Below are positions 22,191 to 34,472 of a stretch of 64,000 bases of DNA, in pieces. Source of the DNA: Parascedosporium putredinis (lineage: Eukaryota; Ascomycota; Sordariomycetes; Microascales; Microascaceae). Position numbers and translations under genes: made by a program. Numbering within the stretch: the stretch's first letter is position 1; the number at the start of each line of letters is the position of its first letter. The DNA is taken from assembly GCA_949357655.1 (NCBI GenBank), contig CASHTG010000021.1:372001-436000 (forward strand), read 5' to 3'. A model generated the notes under the pieces. That model did not search any database. It was not told the origin of the DNA and saw only the letters and a program-made list of their open reading frames with translations.

Positions 22191-23865
22191 CCTCTACGCT
22201 TTCAACAGCGCATCTCCGATGCAGCCCTCCCGCTCATCCAGGTCTTCTTTGATGCAAGGCACCGTTGTTGCCCCACGACACATCCGCCCAGCGCTCTCCC
22301 CTCCATCTCCCACCCCTTCACCCTTGCACCTTTATTCGAACTTTCTCTAGTAGCATCTATCCCTGCCCCCGTCTCCCGTTTTCCCACCCTCAAAGTAGAA
22401 AGTTTACCCGGCTTCGTGACATGGGGGCGCACTTCACTCAAACGTTGACCTAGACTGCAGGATGGGTTCCTGCTTCCGTCGCCCACTTTAGCGGGAAGCC
22501 GGTGCTCGTCCCGTTTCGCTCCACGCCACTGTCTCTCTCTCTCTCTTTCTCTCCCTCAGCCCCCGCAAGGCCTGCCGAGTTTGGTATAAAACGAAGAAGG
22601 AGAAGAAGAAGAAGAAGACGACGAAAACGGAAAAAGGCAGAGGGGCTCGCGGCAAAGCAAATGTCTTGTTCCACGGGGAGAGAAGGCGGGGATGAGGGGA
22701 CTAAAGGAAGAAGCAGGAGAAGTGAGGAGAGGGCGGAATAAGAGGCACCAAGCTTCTAGAATATACTCCTGCGAGCGACAATCGTGCTCCAGTACTTACT
22801 TGGATAATAGAGAGAGCGCAATAACAGTAAAAGATGAAAGACGAAATTATAAGGCAACCCCCAAGAAACAGGTTATCCCTAGCCCAGGCTGCAAGAGTAC
22901 CCTGCACAATACCAACTAATACCCTCTTATCTAAAATGTACAAGGTGGGAATGCCTCAAAGCTCACCATTACCAGCTCACTAGATACCGGCGCGGTGCCC
23001 TGTTCAAACCTGTCATCCCGGCTGTCAGTCGCTGCAGCTTGACATCAGAATTCTATTTGTATAGTGGGGAGCGTAAGCTAAAGAGCACGATTAGCGCATC
23101 GACGCCATTGTACAACCATCCCCGGGAGCCTCAAAAAACAGGCGGGACGGGAGTGAACAGAGAAAGAGAGAAAGAGGAGAGAAGGGCTTATTGGACAGCA
23201 TGAAAACACAGGTGGGAAAAATAAAAAGCCTCCGACTCATCAGCCTGCTCGAGTATGCAAAGGCGAAGCGAGAGCCAAGGCAGGAACAAACGAAATTGAA
23301 GTATATTGCTCCGTATCCTCCTCCCCCAAAAGAGGAAAAAGGTCAAAAGGCCGAGGGGGGACGAGGGGCGAAGGGAGGTGGCGGATATCACGCGTATTAA
23401 TACCTTGGTAGACAATACCGCGACAGGCTTGCCTGGTCGACAGGATAATAGGAAGCCTCTCGACCTTGCGTGCAAGATTTCGAGGCACTTCTGGCCGGTC
23501 GGAGAGGAGTATTAATAGAACAGAAAGCTCCGCTGGCATATTACGCCGCCCAAGTGCTGGGTCCGCAGATTGAGGTCGTCTTTGCGGGTGTAAGGGAGCT
23601 GAAATCGCAGAGGCCAATCTGATGCCTTGCCGCCGTTTGTTTGCAAACAGGCAGTTGCCATCCCAAAATCTTGCCTAGGGTTACCCGTCATTGCGATATA
23701 TAATCCGTGTATGCCGACGGATGAGCCTAGATGTTAGATCGATGGATGTTCTGGAGCTTCTAAACGCCGAAACAGGCACCCACACATCGATACATCCAAG
23801 AGATGGACCAAAGTAATCCAAGTTGATATAGGCTGCGTTCCTCTTCCACGGCGGATGGATAAAAC

Positions 23866-23866
<1 letters not shown>

Positions 23867-23896
<30 letters not shown>
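23867..23896. repeat. (AC)15 microsatellite
   Basis: Fifteen perfect AC dinucleotides stand in a non-coding region. Confidence 0.95.
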
Positions 23897-23898
<2 letters not shown>

Positions 23899-25948
23899 AT
23901 TTGCACATGTACAAAGAAAGGCGACAAAGACTGGCACAGCGGAGATGGCATGCGGAAAATATTTTCCTTCCGCTCCTCTCCCAATTCTTCCAACGGGACA
24001 GCCATCAGAGGTATTTGGTACCTTTAAACCGAGTACATACCAAGGGAGTATCAATTTCCGCGAGCAATATGAGCATCTGTGTGTCAGCAAATAGGTAACC
24101 CGGGGCGGAGGAGACATGACGACCGATATTTGGCTATTCAAGAATTCCAGGCGGACTGGGGTGGATACGGCATAATTGGCCCGCCACAAGCTGGGCTCGT
24201 CATGCTTCGCCTTCTCGAACAGAGAGGGAAGAAAAAGAGAGAGTGAAAAAAGGAGAAAATCCCCACCCGCTTGACAAGGGCGGCCCTCGGGCTTGCGACT
24301 GCATATTGCATTGAAGATGCAGGTCATCGCTCGACACGAGTCCATGTCCCCCAACCCCGGAAGTATTCACAGTGAAACGGCTAATGCCATGCCAAAGAGG
24401 CTGAGAGGGAATCCAAAAGGGAGATTGAACTAAGTAGATGTATGGAAGAGGGCATTTCGTACGAGTAGATGTAGATGTGCCGATTGATCAAGCTTCCTTG
24501 ACGGGTAGCCTGAGAAGCTACAACGAGGGGGTACGCCGCAGATCTAGCCATATTAGTCGTCTTGGTGGAATGGAGGGAAATGGACAGACACACCAATGGA
24601 AGCCATGTTGTTGGATGGCTTCACGTCCACTCCTTCAAGCGTCCGAAGCCGTCTGTAGGCCGCCAGGGTCTTGAAGGGGTCATGCTGATGTCAAAGTGTC
24701 TGTCCCAGTTCAAACAGGACTTGGTCGAGCCTTGGAACCTTGGTAACGAGGTGGGGAGTGTCGTGAACCAAGCCCGGGCTCAGGGATGATACATATCGGG
24801 GCTCGTGCGAAACCCCAGAGAACGCAATTATCGGACCCGGATAATTGTTTATGTCGGCGTCTTAACTGGGAAAATTCTAATTACAAGCAACCCTCTTCGT
24901 CCGCGAAAGCGAAAGACTTTTGTTCCTTTCTTGAGAGGACAGGGTAGTGATACCGATGATACAGTACGAACCGTTTCGGACAACCTCATTCAGAACCATG
25001 GGAGCCATGGGAGCCGTTCTAGAAAGCTCGCACAAGCTCCCGCTCGTTTACGATGGGATGGACGCTACGTGCTAGTGCCGTCCTGAGTCCGCTGCTCGTT
25101 GGTTGGGTTTATCACCGCAAATGACCGACATGGCTAAATCAGCAGCAAAATCTGGCGATGGAGGGGCTTGTCAATCAATAACCCGGGCCATTCCTCTCAT
25201 GTTCTTCATCTTAGGACCCCTGGTTCGGACAAAAATTGGGGTTTCTTTGAGGGTGGGCCGTCTTGATAGTACACCAACTCAAGCAACCTCGAAATCTTGA
25301 AAAGAGGCCTGCCAATGGCCTTTCTCCCCTCCCTTCCAACTGGCTGCACCAAGGTATGGCAAGTACAAGCATTATAATTTGCCACGAACCGCCCAACCCT
25401 GGAAAGGTTTCAAGCTGGAAGAGGTCGCAACCAGGGATGGGGGTTTGCCCGTCCTTCTTTTCCAGAATTGGTGGCTCCTACCTACCTTGCGACACCAAAG
25501 GTGAAGGGGGAACCAATCACCAATTCGGTGTCTTGAGGTTGGAGCCTCCAGCTGGGCGATCTGAGGGGTCAAGTTTTAGAGAGAAGAGAAGTCCTCCTTC
25601 TCGACTGGCCAAAAGAAGCCCCATGCTTGCCTGGTTTCGGTACCTCTTTGCTTCCTGCAACGTCGCATTAAAAGCGCTGCCCGGCTTGTAGTGGGCCCCG
25701 ACAATGTGCTGTGGTGGACGTTGGCAGAAAAGCTGGCCGTAACCGCCGCCGACCGCGTTGGCAATAGATCTGGACGAACCGTTTATACGCTGATGTGGGT
25801 TGGCCAGACTTTCGGGCAGCAGGACCCTGAGCCAGGAATCCTTTTGGTGAAGTGCTGGCCTGTATCGTGCAAGGAGCCGTTTCACCCATGGACTTGGACT
25901 GCTGGGGCTACCTTTTCCGAAAGGGAAACAGTTTGGGTGAGAAGCGGA

Positions 25949-26040
25949 AAAAAAAAAAAAGAAAAAAAAAAAGAAGGGACAGGGGCAAAAGGAACAGGGT
26001 AAGAGAAAGAGACGGGAAAAAAGAAAGAAAAAGAAAAACG
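25949..26040. repeat. A-rich / AG-rich low-complexity tract
   Basis: Runs of 12 and 11 A separated by G are followed by A/G-only sequence. It resembles neither a transposon tail (no element upstream) nor a coding region. Confidence 0.7.
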
Positions 26041-27699
26041 GGGTAAAGAATACACGTGGGAATCTTTTGCCAAAGAGGGATAATTCTAGCACACCAGCTC
26101 GGTCTCGATGGATTCACATGTTCGGAAATGCGAGAACGATCTCTGGCAGCGAGTCAGCCTCCGTTGGGCCGTTGCTCACTCACTTCAGGAATTGATGTGG
26201 TTCGCTTGTTTCTGCACTAGTCTCGACTTTGGCTGGTGCAGCTTTCAGTCGACAATCCAAAACGATCATGCCACAGCCGCTGTATACAACCGTGAAATTG
26301 GAGGGCTTCCAAACGGGCCGGTCGCCCTGTGCTAGACAAGGGTTGCTGCGATCTAGCCATAGCCTTTTGTGAGCCACGGCGACCTGTGCTCTCTTCACAA
26401 ATGTCAAAAAGTGTCATGTTCAGTTGGAAATGGAATTCCCGGGGGCTCAATTGGGCCTATTCTTTCTCTGGTTCCATCTCGTAGTTGCGCTCCTCTGGAG
26501 AACGATAATTGGATAGTCTTTACCCTTTCTTTTCTTTTTTCTCCCCTTCTCCATGAACTGGCCTTAGACAAGCAGAATGGAGTGGGTTATCTTCATTTCC
26601 ACCGACTCACTGCGCTGCCCATCAGAAACAGGTTCCCCGTCGTAATAATAGAGGATTACCTGTTCAGACTGACAGGGATGGATCCTGGCTAGTCCAAGCT
26701 CCAGTTGAAACATGCCGGCGCGCTAAAAGCAGCACCACCACCGCACACAAGCTCGAGCATCATCCAGCTCCTGGCGATGACGCGCGACCCAAGTAATATA
26801 TCATTGCGGGCTGGCTTAGAATCAGAGGCCCCGAAGTGCCACGCCATGGGCGCGACAAGCAATGACGGCCGTCACAACGCTTTCCCCCGCCCTTTTCGTC
26901 AAGACATCTCGAGGCCTTCAAATTTTTGGACGCTTGCGGCACGGCGCGCGGCCTCCATTATACAGTGCTGAGCTTCCCGACGACGTTGGCAGGGATATCA
27001 ATGTGTTCGGGCTCGTTCGTGGTTTGGGGGACCTACCTCGGTACACCTAGGCCTGATGCTGACAACCCAGCAGCCTCGACACTGGCAGCAACTAGCGTGG
27101 AAGGATAATGAGGGCAATGATCAATGAACAAGAAAAAAACGAAACGGTAAAAATGAAGGGTACGCAGACCCCATCGAGGTGAACGGACGGGGCACCGGTC
27201 CGTGGGAGATAACCGGACAGGAAGCCACGCATATCAACTGCCAATCCAAGGCGCTCGTCTGGCAAACGAACCAAATGGGTTTATGCGTGTACATTGTCTA
27301 ATTCCTTCAAGAAGGCGCAGACCTATGGTGCTATGGGTCCTCCAAATCTCACATTAGTACTTATTCGGCGAAGAAGGCACGATGGGAGGCGAAGTGCGGG
27401 CAGGACTCGTATGACTGGGGTCGCTCGAGTTTCCTGCTGGAGATGGTCAAGGAAGGTGTTGACGGCTTTCCATGGCTGGGGGAAAGAGGGATGGAGACTA
27501 CCAGGGCCTTTAGGTGTTCGGTCTTTCCTCCGGCTGTTCATCAGCGTGTTGAATCTTCATTTGCGCTCTCCGCAAATTCTTCCCGTGGACCGTACCACAC
27601 CTTGGCCGTGATCACTCCTGCCCTCTTCTCTGAGCAGCAAGTACTTCACGCCGTCCTGGTCGCCAGCCAGTGAACGGCGTGGGATCAACCATACTTCAT

Positions 27700-29148
27700 A
27701 ATAGATCCCAGCACCGTTTCCACACATTGGAGACGCATTGGATCAATACGTGCGATGCTCTTGGGGCTCCATCCAAACGCATCACACCCATCCACAACGT
27801 CTAATCAATCAACTTTGGGAATACATCTCAATAAAATATCACTCACCCCAAGCCTTGTCTCGAGATATTGCTCCATTTTTCTCTTCATCTCCCCTGGTCC
27901 CATCATTGATCACTCTCAAGGTATCGAGTACCAAACTCTTGGTGAATACCCCCGTGCTCGACTGCGACACCTTCGCTGACGTTGGCTCTGCTCATCCAAG
28001 CCAAGTTGCCGTCGCGCGTTTTCCCTCTCAATTGAGTTTCCTCTTTTGAGACCCCACCGCGCGTGTTCAGACCAGGGCATTAAACATCATCTCGAGACAT
28101 TTCTTCCTCTGTCTCTCTCCCGGTTTCTTTACCTGTTTCCTCTTCCCAGTCCTCCCTCATCCAGCTCAGCCCAGCTCAGCCCAGCTCGCCTCGCCCTAAT
28201 CTCTCAACCTCAAATCTTCAACATCAAGATAGACACAAACCTTGGATGGACTTGGAAGACCATAGCTTGATCTTCATTCTCCTTGCTGCCCTGTCTCCAC
28301 ACTAGATCACTTCTAATTTCTTGGTCTGGTGCCTCACGGCCCTTAACTAAACACCCTGGTTTCCTCCGTTCCTTTCCGTTTTTCCTCCCTTTCTTTTTTC
28401 CCGCCTTTTTTCCTTTTTTTCTTCTTCTTTTTCTTTTTCTTCTTTTTTTTTCTTTGGGTTCCCCACGTCCGCCTCCACATAATACCACACCCGTCGACGT
28501 CGCCACTACCTTCCCCCTCCCCTCCTTAGGTTGTTTCCCCTCCCCCACCCCGTCACAACACAGGCGGTCCCAAGTCTCGACTGATTAACTTGGACCCGCC
28601 ATCCAGTCCATCACTATATTGTACTAGTACCCGCCGTACCATGTACTCTGCGACAGTGGTACAATAATTTCACTACCCAAGGAAACACCCTCCTCTGGCT
28701 GCACTTGCCAGTCAAATCAACACCCTGCGGCAAGCAAACCTCGATTCGCCCTTTCCTTGACCAAGGGCTCGATTTTCACCCTGCACGAAAACGGAACAAG
28801 GTGCACCAGGGCCACTTTCCCCAGACAGAAGTACTCACATATTCAAACGTGTCGCTGGCTTCCTGGCCAATATCACAACCCGACATTGTGTCAATCATCC
28901 CCCTCTTCCGACCCACGTCTGGCAAGTTGGCGCACCTCCACACCTTAAACAGTACACTACTTCCCATAGTGCGCACTTAGAGCCACTGCATTAAAAACTT
29001 GCTCCCCTGCTTTGCGACCTCGTCTCGCGCCCGCCAACGCTGTCACTGCTACCGCTGCTGTTGCTGCCGCCGCCACTGTAACCCACTTCAGAGACCCAGG
29101 GCTCCCTCACTTTTCCCTCTCCACTCCCTGCGGAAACTTGGATGGATC
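27700..29148. promoter_or_regulatory. Upstream region and probable long 5' leader of STE20
   Basis: Strongly pyrimidine-rich on the plus strand between about 27990 and 29140, as is typical of fungal promoters and long leaders. It contains three copies of a 10-base unit (ccagctcagc) at 28161-28188, T/C runs at 28370-28460, and five GTAC tetramers within about 40 bp at 28621-28662. Several short upstream ATG frames precede the chosen STE20 start and could act as upstream open reading frames if they are transcribed. Confidence 0.5.
28161..28188. repeat. Tandem 10-mer (ccagctcagc), three copies
   Basis: Two perfect copies plus a third partial copy lie in the STE20 upstream region. Confidence 0.8.
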
Positions 29149-32100
29149 ATGGATAGTTCCAACACTAATCTAAACGGCAATTCCCATCGTCGACGACTCA
29201 CAAAGAAACCTCCTTCACATCACCACACCCGATCTTCATCCGGCGTCGATGTAGGCTTTGGTTTTGACAGCCTGTCGCTCCAGAGTAAACGCAGTTCCCA
29301 AAGTCTAAAGCGCACCCCAAGCGCTCCGCCCGCGAGGGCTAATCCCAACGCGTCAAGCAACTCGTCCCCCAAGCATCCCTCGTCCTTGTTACGATCGAAC
29401 CCATCCCCTCTTCTCGCCTCGTCCGAGTTCCCGTCGTCTTTCCAGCACCATCCCATTCCACCCACCGCGGCCGCGCCCGCTCCACCTCGAAACGGTGGTC
29501 GACTGTCGGATCCGCAGAACTCCCAACCCCTCCTTCACGCCACCGCCGCTGACGACTTTATCGGCGCTCCCTTTGACGGTGCGGCCATCCTCAATCGCCT
29601 CGACGCTTCGAAGCTTCCCTTCCTTCCACGAACAAGCCTATATTTCCGCCTCCTTTGACGAAATCAAATACAGACACTCTCGTCATGAGCCCGACCGTCC
29701 CCCACTCGGCGACATTCATGTCGTCAGACTCTTCCATGGCGGAAAAACCGCAAGACGCCAAAGTGGTGGAGGTTTCCAGTTCGAAGCGCTTCTCGGACGA
29801 GGCCAAAGAACCGAGGGTGGCAGTCCTGAGGAAGAAGTCTGGCTTCTCGGGCTTTGTCAGTGGCCTCGTCGGATCGCCCAAGAAGCCCGTCATCTCCGCA
29901 CCCGAGAACCCCGTCCATGTCACCCACGTGGATTATGATAGCAATACCGGCCAGTTCACCGTAAGTAATTCATTTCGCTTTCTTTGCACAAGGTTGGAGT
30001 TTGGCATAGACTCATTTCTCCCCGCCCTCTCCTCTATTTTGCTTTTTTGTTTCGGTTGAGGCGAATGAATGGGTGCGCTCTCGTCGTCGGCAGGGGAACA
30101 TGTGTCGGGCGATATTAGAACCACTTCATTTGCTAACTAGTGACTTCTCTTTGATCCCAGGGTCTACCAAAAGCGTGGCAAAGATTAATCAACGAGAGCG
30201 GAATTTCCGAAAAGGAGAGGCAGGCAAACCCTCAGACTATGGTAAACATTCTCCAGTTTTACAAGGAAACCACAGAAAAGCCAAAGGAGGACCAAGTACT
30301 TGAGAAGTTCCACTATGTTGCCGCATCACCAGAAATGCGCCAGTACAATGGCGGGGCTCCTGGTGGCCATGCGTTATCCCCATCACACTTCCCGCAACAA
30401 ACTTACCTGGGCATGTCCCCTATGCTTAGCCCTCCCGCGAGCCCCAGATTTCCCACAGTCAATCATGAAGGAAGTTTTGAAAATCCGCGGGCGCCCCCTC
30501 CTGTGCCGATGAAGGGCGCCGGCCCCGTGCCTCCGGCCAAAGACCCGAATCTTGTCCCTACCCGGCCAGCACCAAAGCCGCCGAGCACCCTACAGCCGAG
30601 GGCCACGGGCCAGTCGCAATACGCAACAAAGGATTCCGGAATCGGAATGTCGCAGACGGGCGATGTTCTCTCTCCGGTATCCTACGTCCCACCGAAGGAG
30701 AATGTGCCCATGCTCCCAGAGGAGCATCGCTCTCGGTCGAACTCGCGTGTCAACGGCACTTCACCCTATGCACCTCAGGGCCCCGGTCCACAACAGGCCC
30801 AGGTACAAAACCCTCAAGCTGCGACTTACCAACAGCAGCTCCTTCAGCAGCAGCATGAACAAGCCTTGGCTCAGGCCCAGGCTATATCAGCCGGGCAAAT
30901 CGGACGCGCGCCCAGTAAACGCCAACCCGCTCCTCAGCAGCCTACCCCTCCCACGTCACAGCACCAGTACGGTCGAATGCCGGATCCGGCGACACAGATG
31001 CGCCCTCCGCAAGGACCCAGCGGAGCCCAGCCCCCGCGGCGCGTCCTCGGCAACGCCCTAAGCAGAGCAGTGGAATCGACGTTATCGCGGCGCTCAAGCG
31101 CATTTGCTCAGACGATGATCCCCGGGATATCTACAGGGGATTCAATAAGATTGGACAGGGCGCATCCGGCGGGGTCTACACCGGTCACGAGAGGGGGACC
31201 AATCGACTTGTTGCAATCAAGCAGATGAATCTAGAGCAACAACCGAAGAAGGACCTTATCATCAATGAAATTCTGGTTATGAAGGATAGCTCTCATCCCA
31301 ACATTGTCAACTTCATCAACAGCTACCTTTGCGGCGGTGAGCTCTGGGTCGTCATGGAATTCATGGAAGGTGGCAGCCTGACAGATGTTGTAACGTTCAA
31401 CATCATGACAGAAGGCATGATTGCCTCCGTCTGCCGCGAGACACTCAAGGGACTCCTACACTTGCACTCGAAGGGCGTCATTCACCGAGATATCAAGTCG
31501 GACAATATTCTTCTTTCCATGGAAGGAAATATCAAGCTGAGTGCGTATCCCCTTATGGTTTCTTTGTACTCTACCCGCACGAATCTCGCTACACAGCGTC
31601 GCGTAGCACTCTGGTCTTTGGGCCTGATGACGCCATCTTGGGACGTCAGGTTTTTCTTCTCTTTTCTCCTCCAGTCTCAATTTTTCAACCACACTTTTAG
31701 CCCCACTTTTTCCCTTGTATGTAGATGGACTAACAGGTACCTCACAGCTGATTTCGGATTTTGTGCCACTATCAACGATGGGCAAAACAAGCGGACGACG
31801 ATGGTCGGCACACCCTATTGGATGGCGCCCGAGGTGGTGACGCGAAAGGAATACGGGCCAAAGGTTGACATCTGGTCGCTTGGTATCATGGCCATCGAAA
31901 TGATTGAGGGCGAACCGCCGTATCTTACAGAATCGCCCCTCCGCGCACTGTGGCTTATCGCTACTAACGGAACACCACAAATTAAGGACGAGCAAAACCT
32001 GACAGAAGTGTTCAGGGACTTCCTCTACTGGGCTCTCAAAGTTGATCCCGAAAGGCGTGCCAGCGCTAATGATCTGTTAAGGGTAAGTGAGATCTCTTCT

Positions 32101-32248
32101 CACGTGAACAGTACCGTATCTAGATACTAACCCGCCCTTCTAGCATGACTTTATGAAGCAATGCGTTGATTTGAAGCACCTTGCACCTCTTGTTAAAGCG
32201 GCTCGTGAGGCGCGCGCGCAAGAGAAGGCTAGGAAAGGTGGACAGTAG
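29149..32248 (+). CDS. STE20: PAK-family kinase, Ste20 type
   Basis: Serine/threonine kinase activated by Cdc42/Rac, acting at the plasma membrane in polarity and MAP-kinase signalling. Start chosen at 29149 (MDSSNTNLNGNSHRRR). The N-terminus is disordered. The CRIB domain (ISAPENPVHVTHVDYDSNTG, GLPKAWQRLINESG) is split by intron 29961-30160. A Pro/Gln-rich linker follows, then the kinase: GQGASGGV loop, AIKQM lysine, HRDIKSDN catalytic loop, DFGFCA after intron 31541-31747, TMVGTPYWMAPE activation segment. The last exon follows intron 32083-32143 and ends ARAQEKARKGGQ. Frames break near 29630 (ASKLP then STNKPIFPPP) and near 31075 (VES then DVIAALKRICSDDDP), each repaired by one base. No PH domain is seen, which favours Ste20/PakA over Cla4, as does the TTMVGTPYW segment. 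A third filamentous-fungal PAK type cannot be excluded. Confidence 0.9.
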
Positions 32249-34472
32249 AGCGGCATCGCCTTGTCCTAACTTAGACAAAATTCGAGTACGAGTTTCAGTT
32301 TTACACCATCGCTGCCGCAGGCACGTCCGAGCCGAACCGAAAAAGAAAAAAATGGCGGCGCGAACACTTGGAGACCAGCGTCACATGCCTAAGAGAAGCA
32401 CCATATTCCAGAGGAACATAGCATCGCGGAGTCTAGAAAGGAGTGGCGGGTTTCTGGAATGAGAGATGTGACGCGGCAGGAGTGAGTCCAAGACCGTCTT
32501 AAATTCGGTGGACGGGTTCGACCTGTTGCAGTTCGACCGGCATTGCGGCTGACCGCTAGCGGAGCGAGCCATCACGCGCAATCTGATTTGGGGTAGAGGA
32601 GACGAATAACCGTGTGTTAGCATGTGTCTCGTCTGGCGTATAAAGGAGCATTAGCCACGAAGTTCCCTCGTGCCCCTTATTTCTTTTTTAAGCCCTTTGC
32701 GCGGCGGGGTCGATGCACGATTCGACACGCGAGGTTCTTGCTTTTCATTCACATACCCTCGAATCATTCAGAGCCGTCCATGTGGCGACGAGCTTGAACG
32801 GCGTTGTCGTCGTGCACCCGGCATTCATGGATACCCGGACTAAGGTGGAGTTGAGGTGACGGAGGGAGAAGGGGAGCGAACCGAGACGGGCTTCATGACG
32901 GCATCAAGGCAACGACACGGAACAATGGATAACCTCATTTTGTTTTTTGGTTTTTTCCCCTCAACCCCTCGATCATCCTCCCATCTTGTCTTTATTTATT
33001 TTCAACCGTTTCACCTCCTAATTATGTTCCGCGGGACTCTTGGTTCAACCCCGCTCACGGGTAGTCATGAAAGAATCAAAATCTTAGGATAGGATGGCTC
33101 ACTAGCGATTTACCTGTTATTGCTTTTTGTATCTTGTTCTACCGGGCTTTGACTGCTCGGCCTATTCTACAAGTATCAACGCCGTCTCATTCACTCTTCC
33201 CTCCACCTACTCAGAGCAGGTGATTCTAGAGCCTGTCTCCTATTATCCTCGTCGTCATTCCTCCCTCCTGCTCCCCATCTTTATCGAAGGCTTCATGAGT
33301 CCTACACTTGGCTACACTAGGCTACTCTTTTCTTCTCTTATGTGGTGACCTGTCGGTTGAGGGCGGTGCTGCTCTTGTATGTTGTATTCCCCTTCTTGTT
33401 CAGCCTTGGCCTTGACCCTGCGTGTGTATGTGTGGTATCAATTTTTTTCCTAGGTCGGAAATACGCCTCCCTCCCTCCAAACAAATATCTCGACGAACCT
33501 ATGTCTAGCCCCCTTTTCATATCCCCCATTGTACTATTGTGTCCCTCTCTTTTGGCGCGCTTGTTCATCTTGTGCTTCTTCTCTTTTGCCATATTTCCCG
33601 TCCCCCTTTCACCACCTCCCTCCCTGCTCTTCTCTCCGGTATCCCGTTTGCTGTATGCCCTCGAGCCCCATGGCGGCGAAGTTCCAAACATCTAGGTGAG
33701 GGGAGGCTGCTGGTGTTCATCCCTTCTTTTCCCTTCTTTTCCTCAGCTATTCTACCCTCTTCCTTCCTTTGGGTGTTTTTTTCCTATTTTGGGTAGATTA
33801 ATCGACGTTCGTTGGTAGAAAAAGAAGCAATCGTCATGAAAAAAGAAACCTCGTTAGGAAGGTTTCCATGCAACCGCTATTTCTCGAGAGCCAGGTTGTT
33901 GGAGCCACGGTCTTGTTCCAAGGTCACACCGGCCAACGCTCACCCCTCCCCAGCTAACCCGTACGCACAGCTTAGTGGGCGCGAGAGACGTAGGAACTCC
34001 TCGGAAGAAGAGAGAAAAGCCCATGGGCCTGTTAGGCACACATGACTTTGAAACAGAGACTCGTACTAGAGGGTCGGAGTCTAAGCATGGAGCTGCAAAC
34101 GGGGCGAATGAGGGTTGGGATATCTCAAACTGGTTTCCCGCATCACCATGAAGCATTAAGAACCAGACATTGACCACTTCTGAACTCGGAATCATGAAAT
34201 CGTGACAGACAAGAAATAAAAAAGGAAGAAAGCCCTCGGAGGTATACGGAAAGCCCGATAGGCCGTTCCAGCTCATACTTGCATGCTTCTAAAATACATT
34301 TTCCCCCATATCATCAGCTTCGGGGGTGGGGGATAAGGAAACCAGGAATCAAAGTCTTGCAAAGCCCGCCACCGTCCCCTACTCCCTAGCGTCTAAACCT
34401 CTGTCAACCCTAGCTTCCGTACTAGTGTGCTCCATCGTCAGCAGTGGACAACCATCCTCATTCTCCGCTGAT
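32249..34472. other. Convergent 3' region of STE20 and VPS27
   Basis: 2.2 kb between two converging 3' ends, probably largely untranslated. It is T/C-rich near 33120-33800. No supported gene is present. A GGTTCAACCCC at about 33046 resembles a tRNA B-box but has no matching A-box or foldable arms. Confidence 0.5.

Larger units (their letters stand above)
22191..27699. other. Gene-poor region with low-complexity patches
   Basis: I find no supported gene. The stretch holds an AAG-rich patch at about 22592-22640, an (AC)15 microsatellite at 23867-23896, an A-rich and AG-rich patch at about 25949-26040, and a GTAC-type motif at about 27035-27052. Open frames up to about 200 residues exist on both strands but have mixed codon use and simple-repeat composition. 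Genes made of very small exons could be missed. Confidence 0.45.

Noticed and set aside
23734..24354. 206-residue minus-strand frame with a Cys-Val repeat
   Set aside because: The Cys-Val run is the translated (AC)15 microsatellite; the rest has no conserved feature.
25949..26040. A-rich tract as the tail of a LINE or SINE
   Set aside because: No reverse transcriptase, tRNA-like promoter or target-site duplication is seen around it.
25517..26092. 191-residue minus-strand frame
   Set aside because: Its N-terminal third is the translation of an A/T-only low-complexity tract (Phe-rich); no domain is visible.
30552..31061. Second plus-strand frame inside STE20
   Set aside because: Overlaps the Pro/Gln-rich linker in another frame; no independent domain, and the STE20 frame is supported on both sides.
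33040..33075. GGTTCAACCCC resembling a tRNA B-box
   Set aside because: No A-box at the right distance, no acceptor stem and no foldable anticodon arm.
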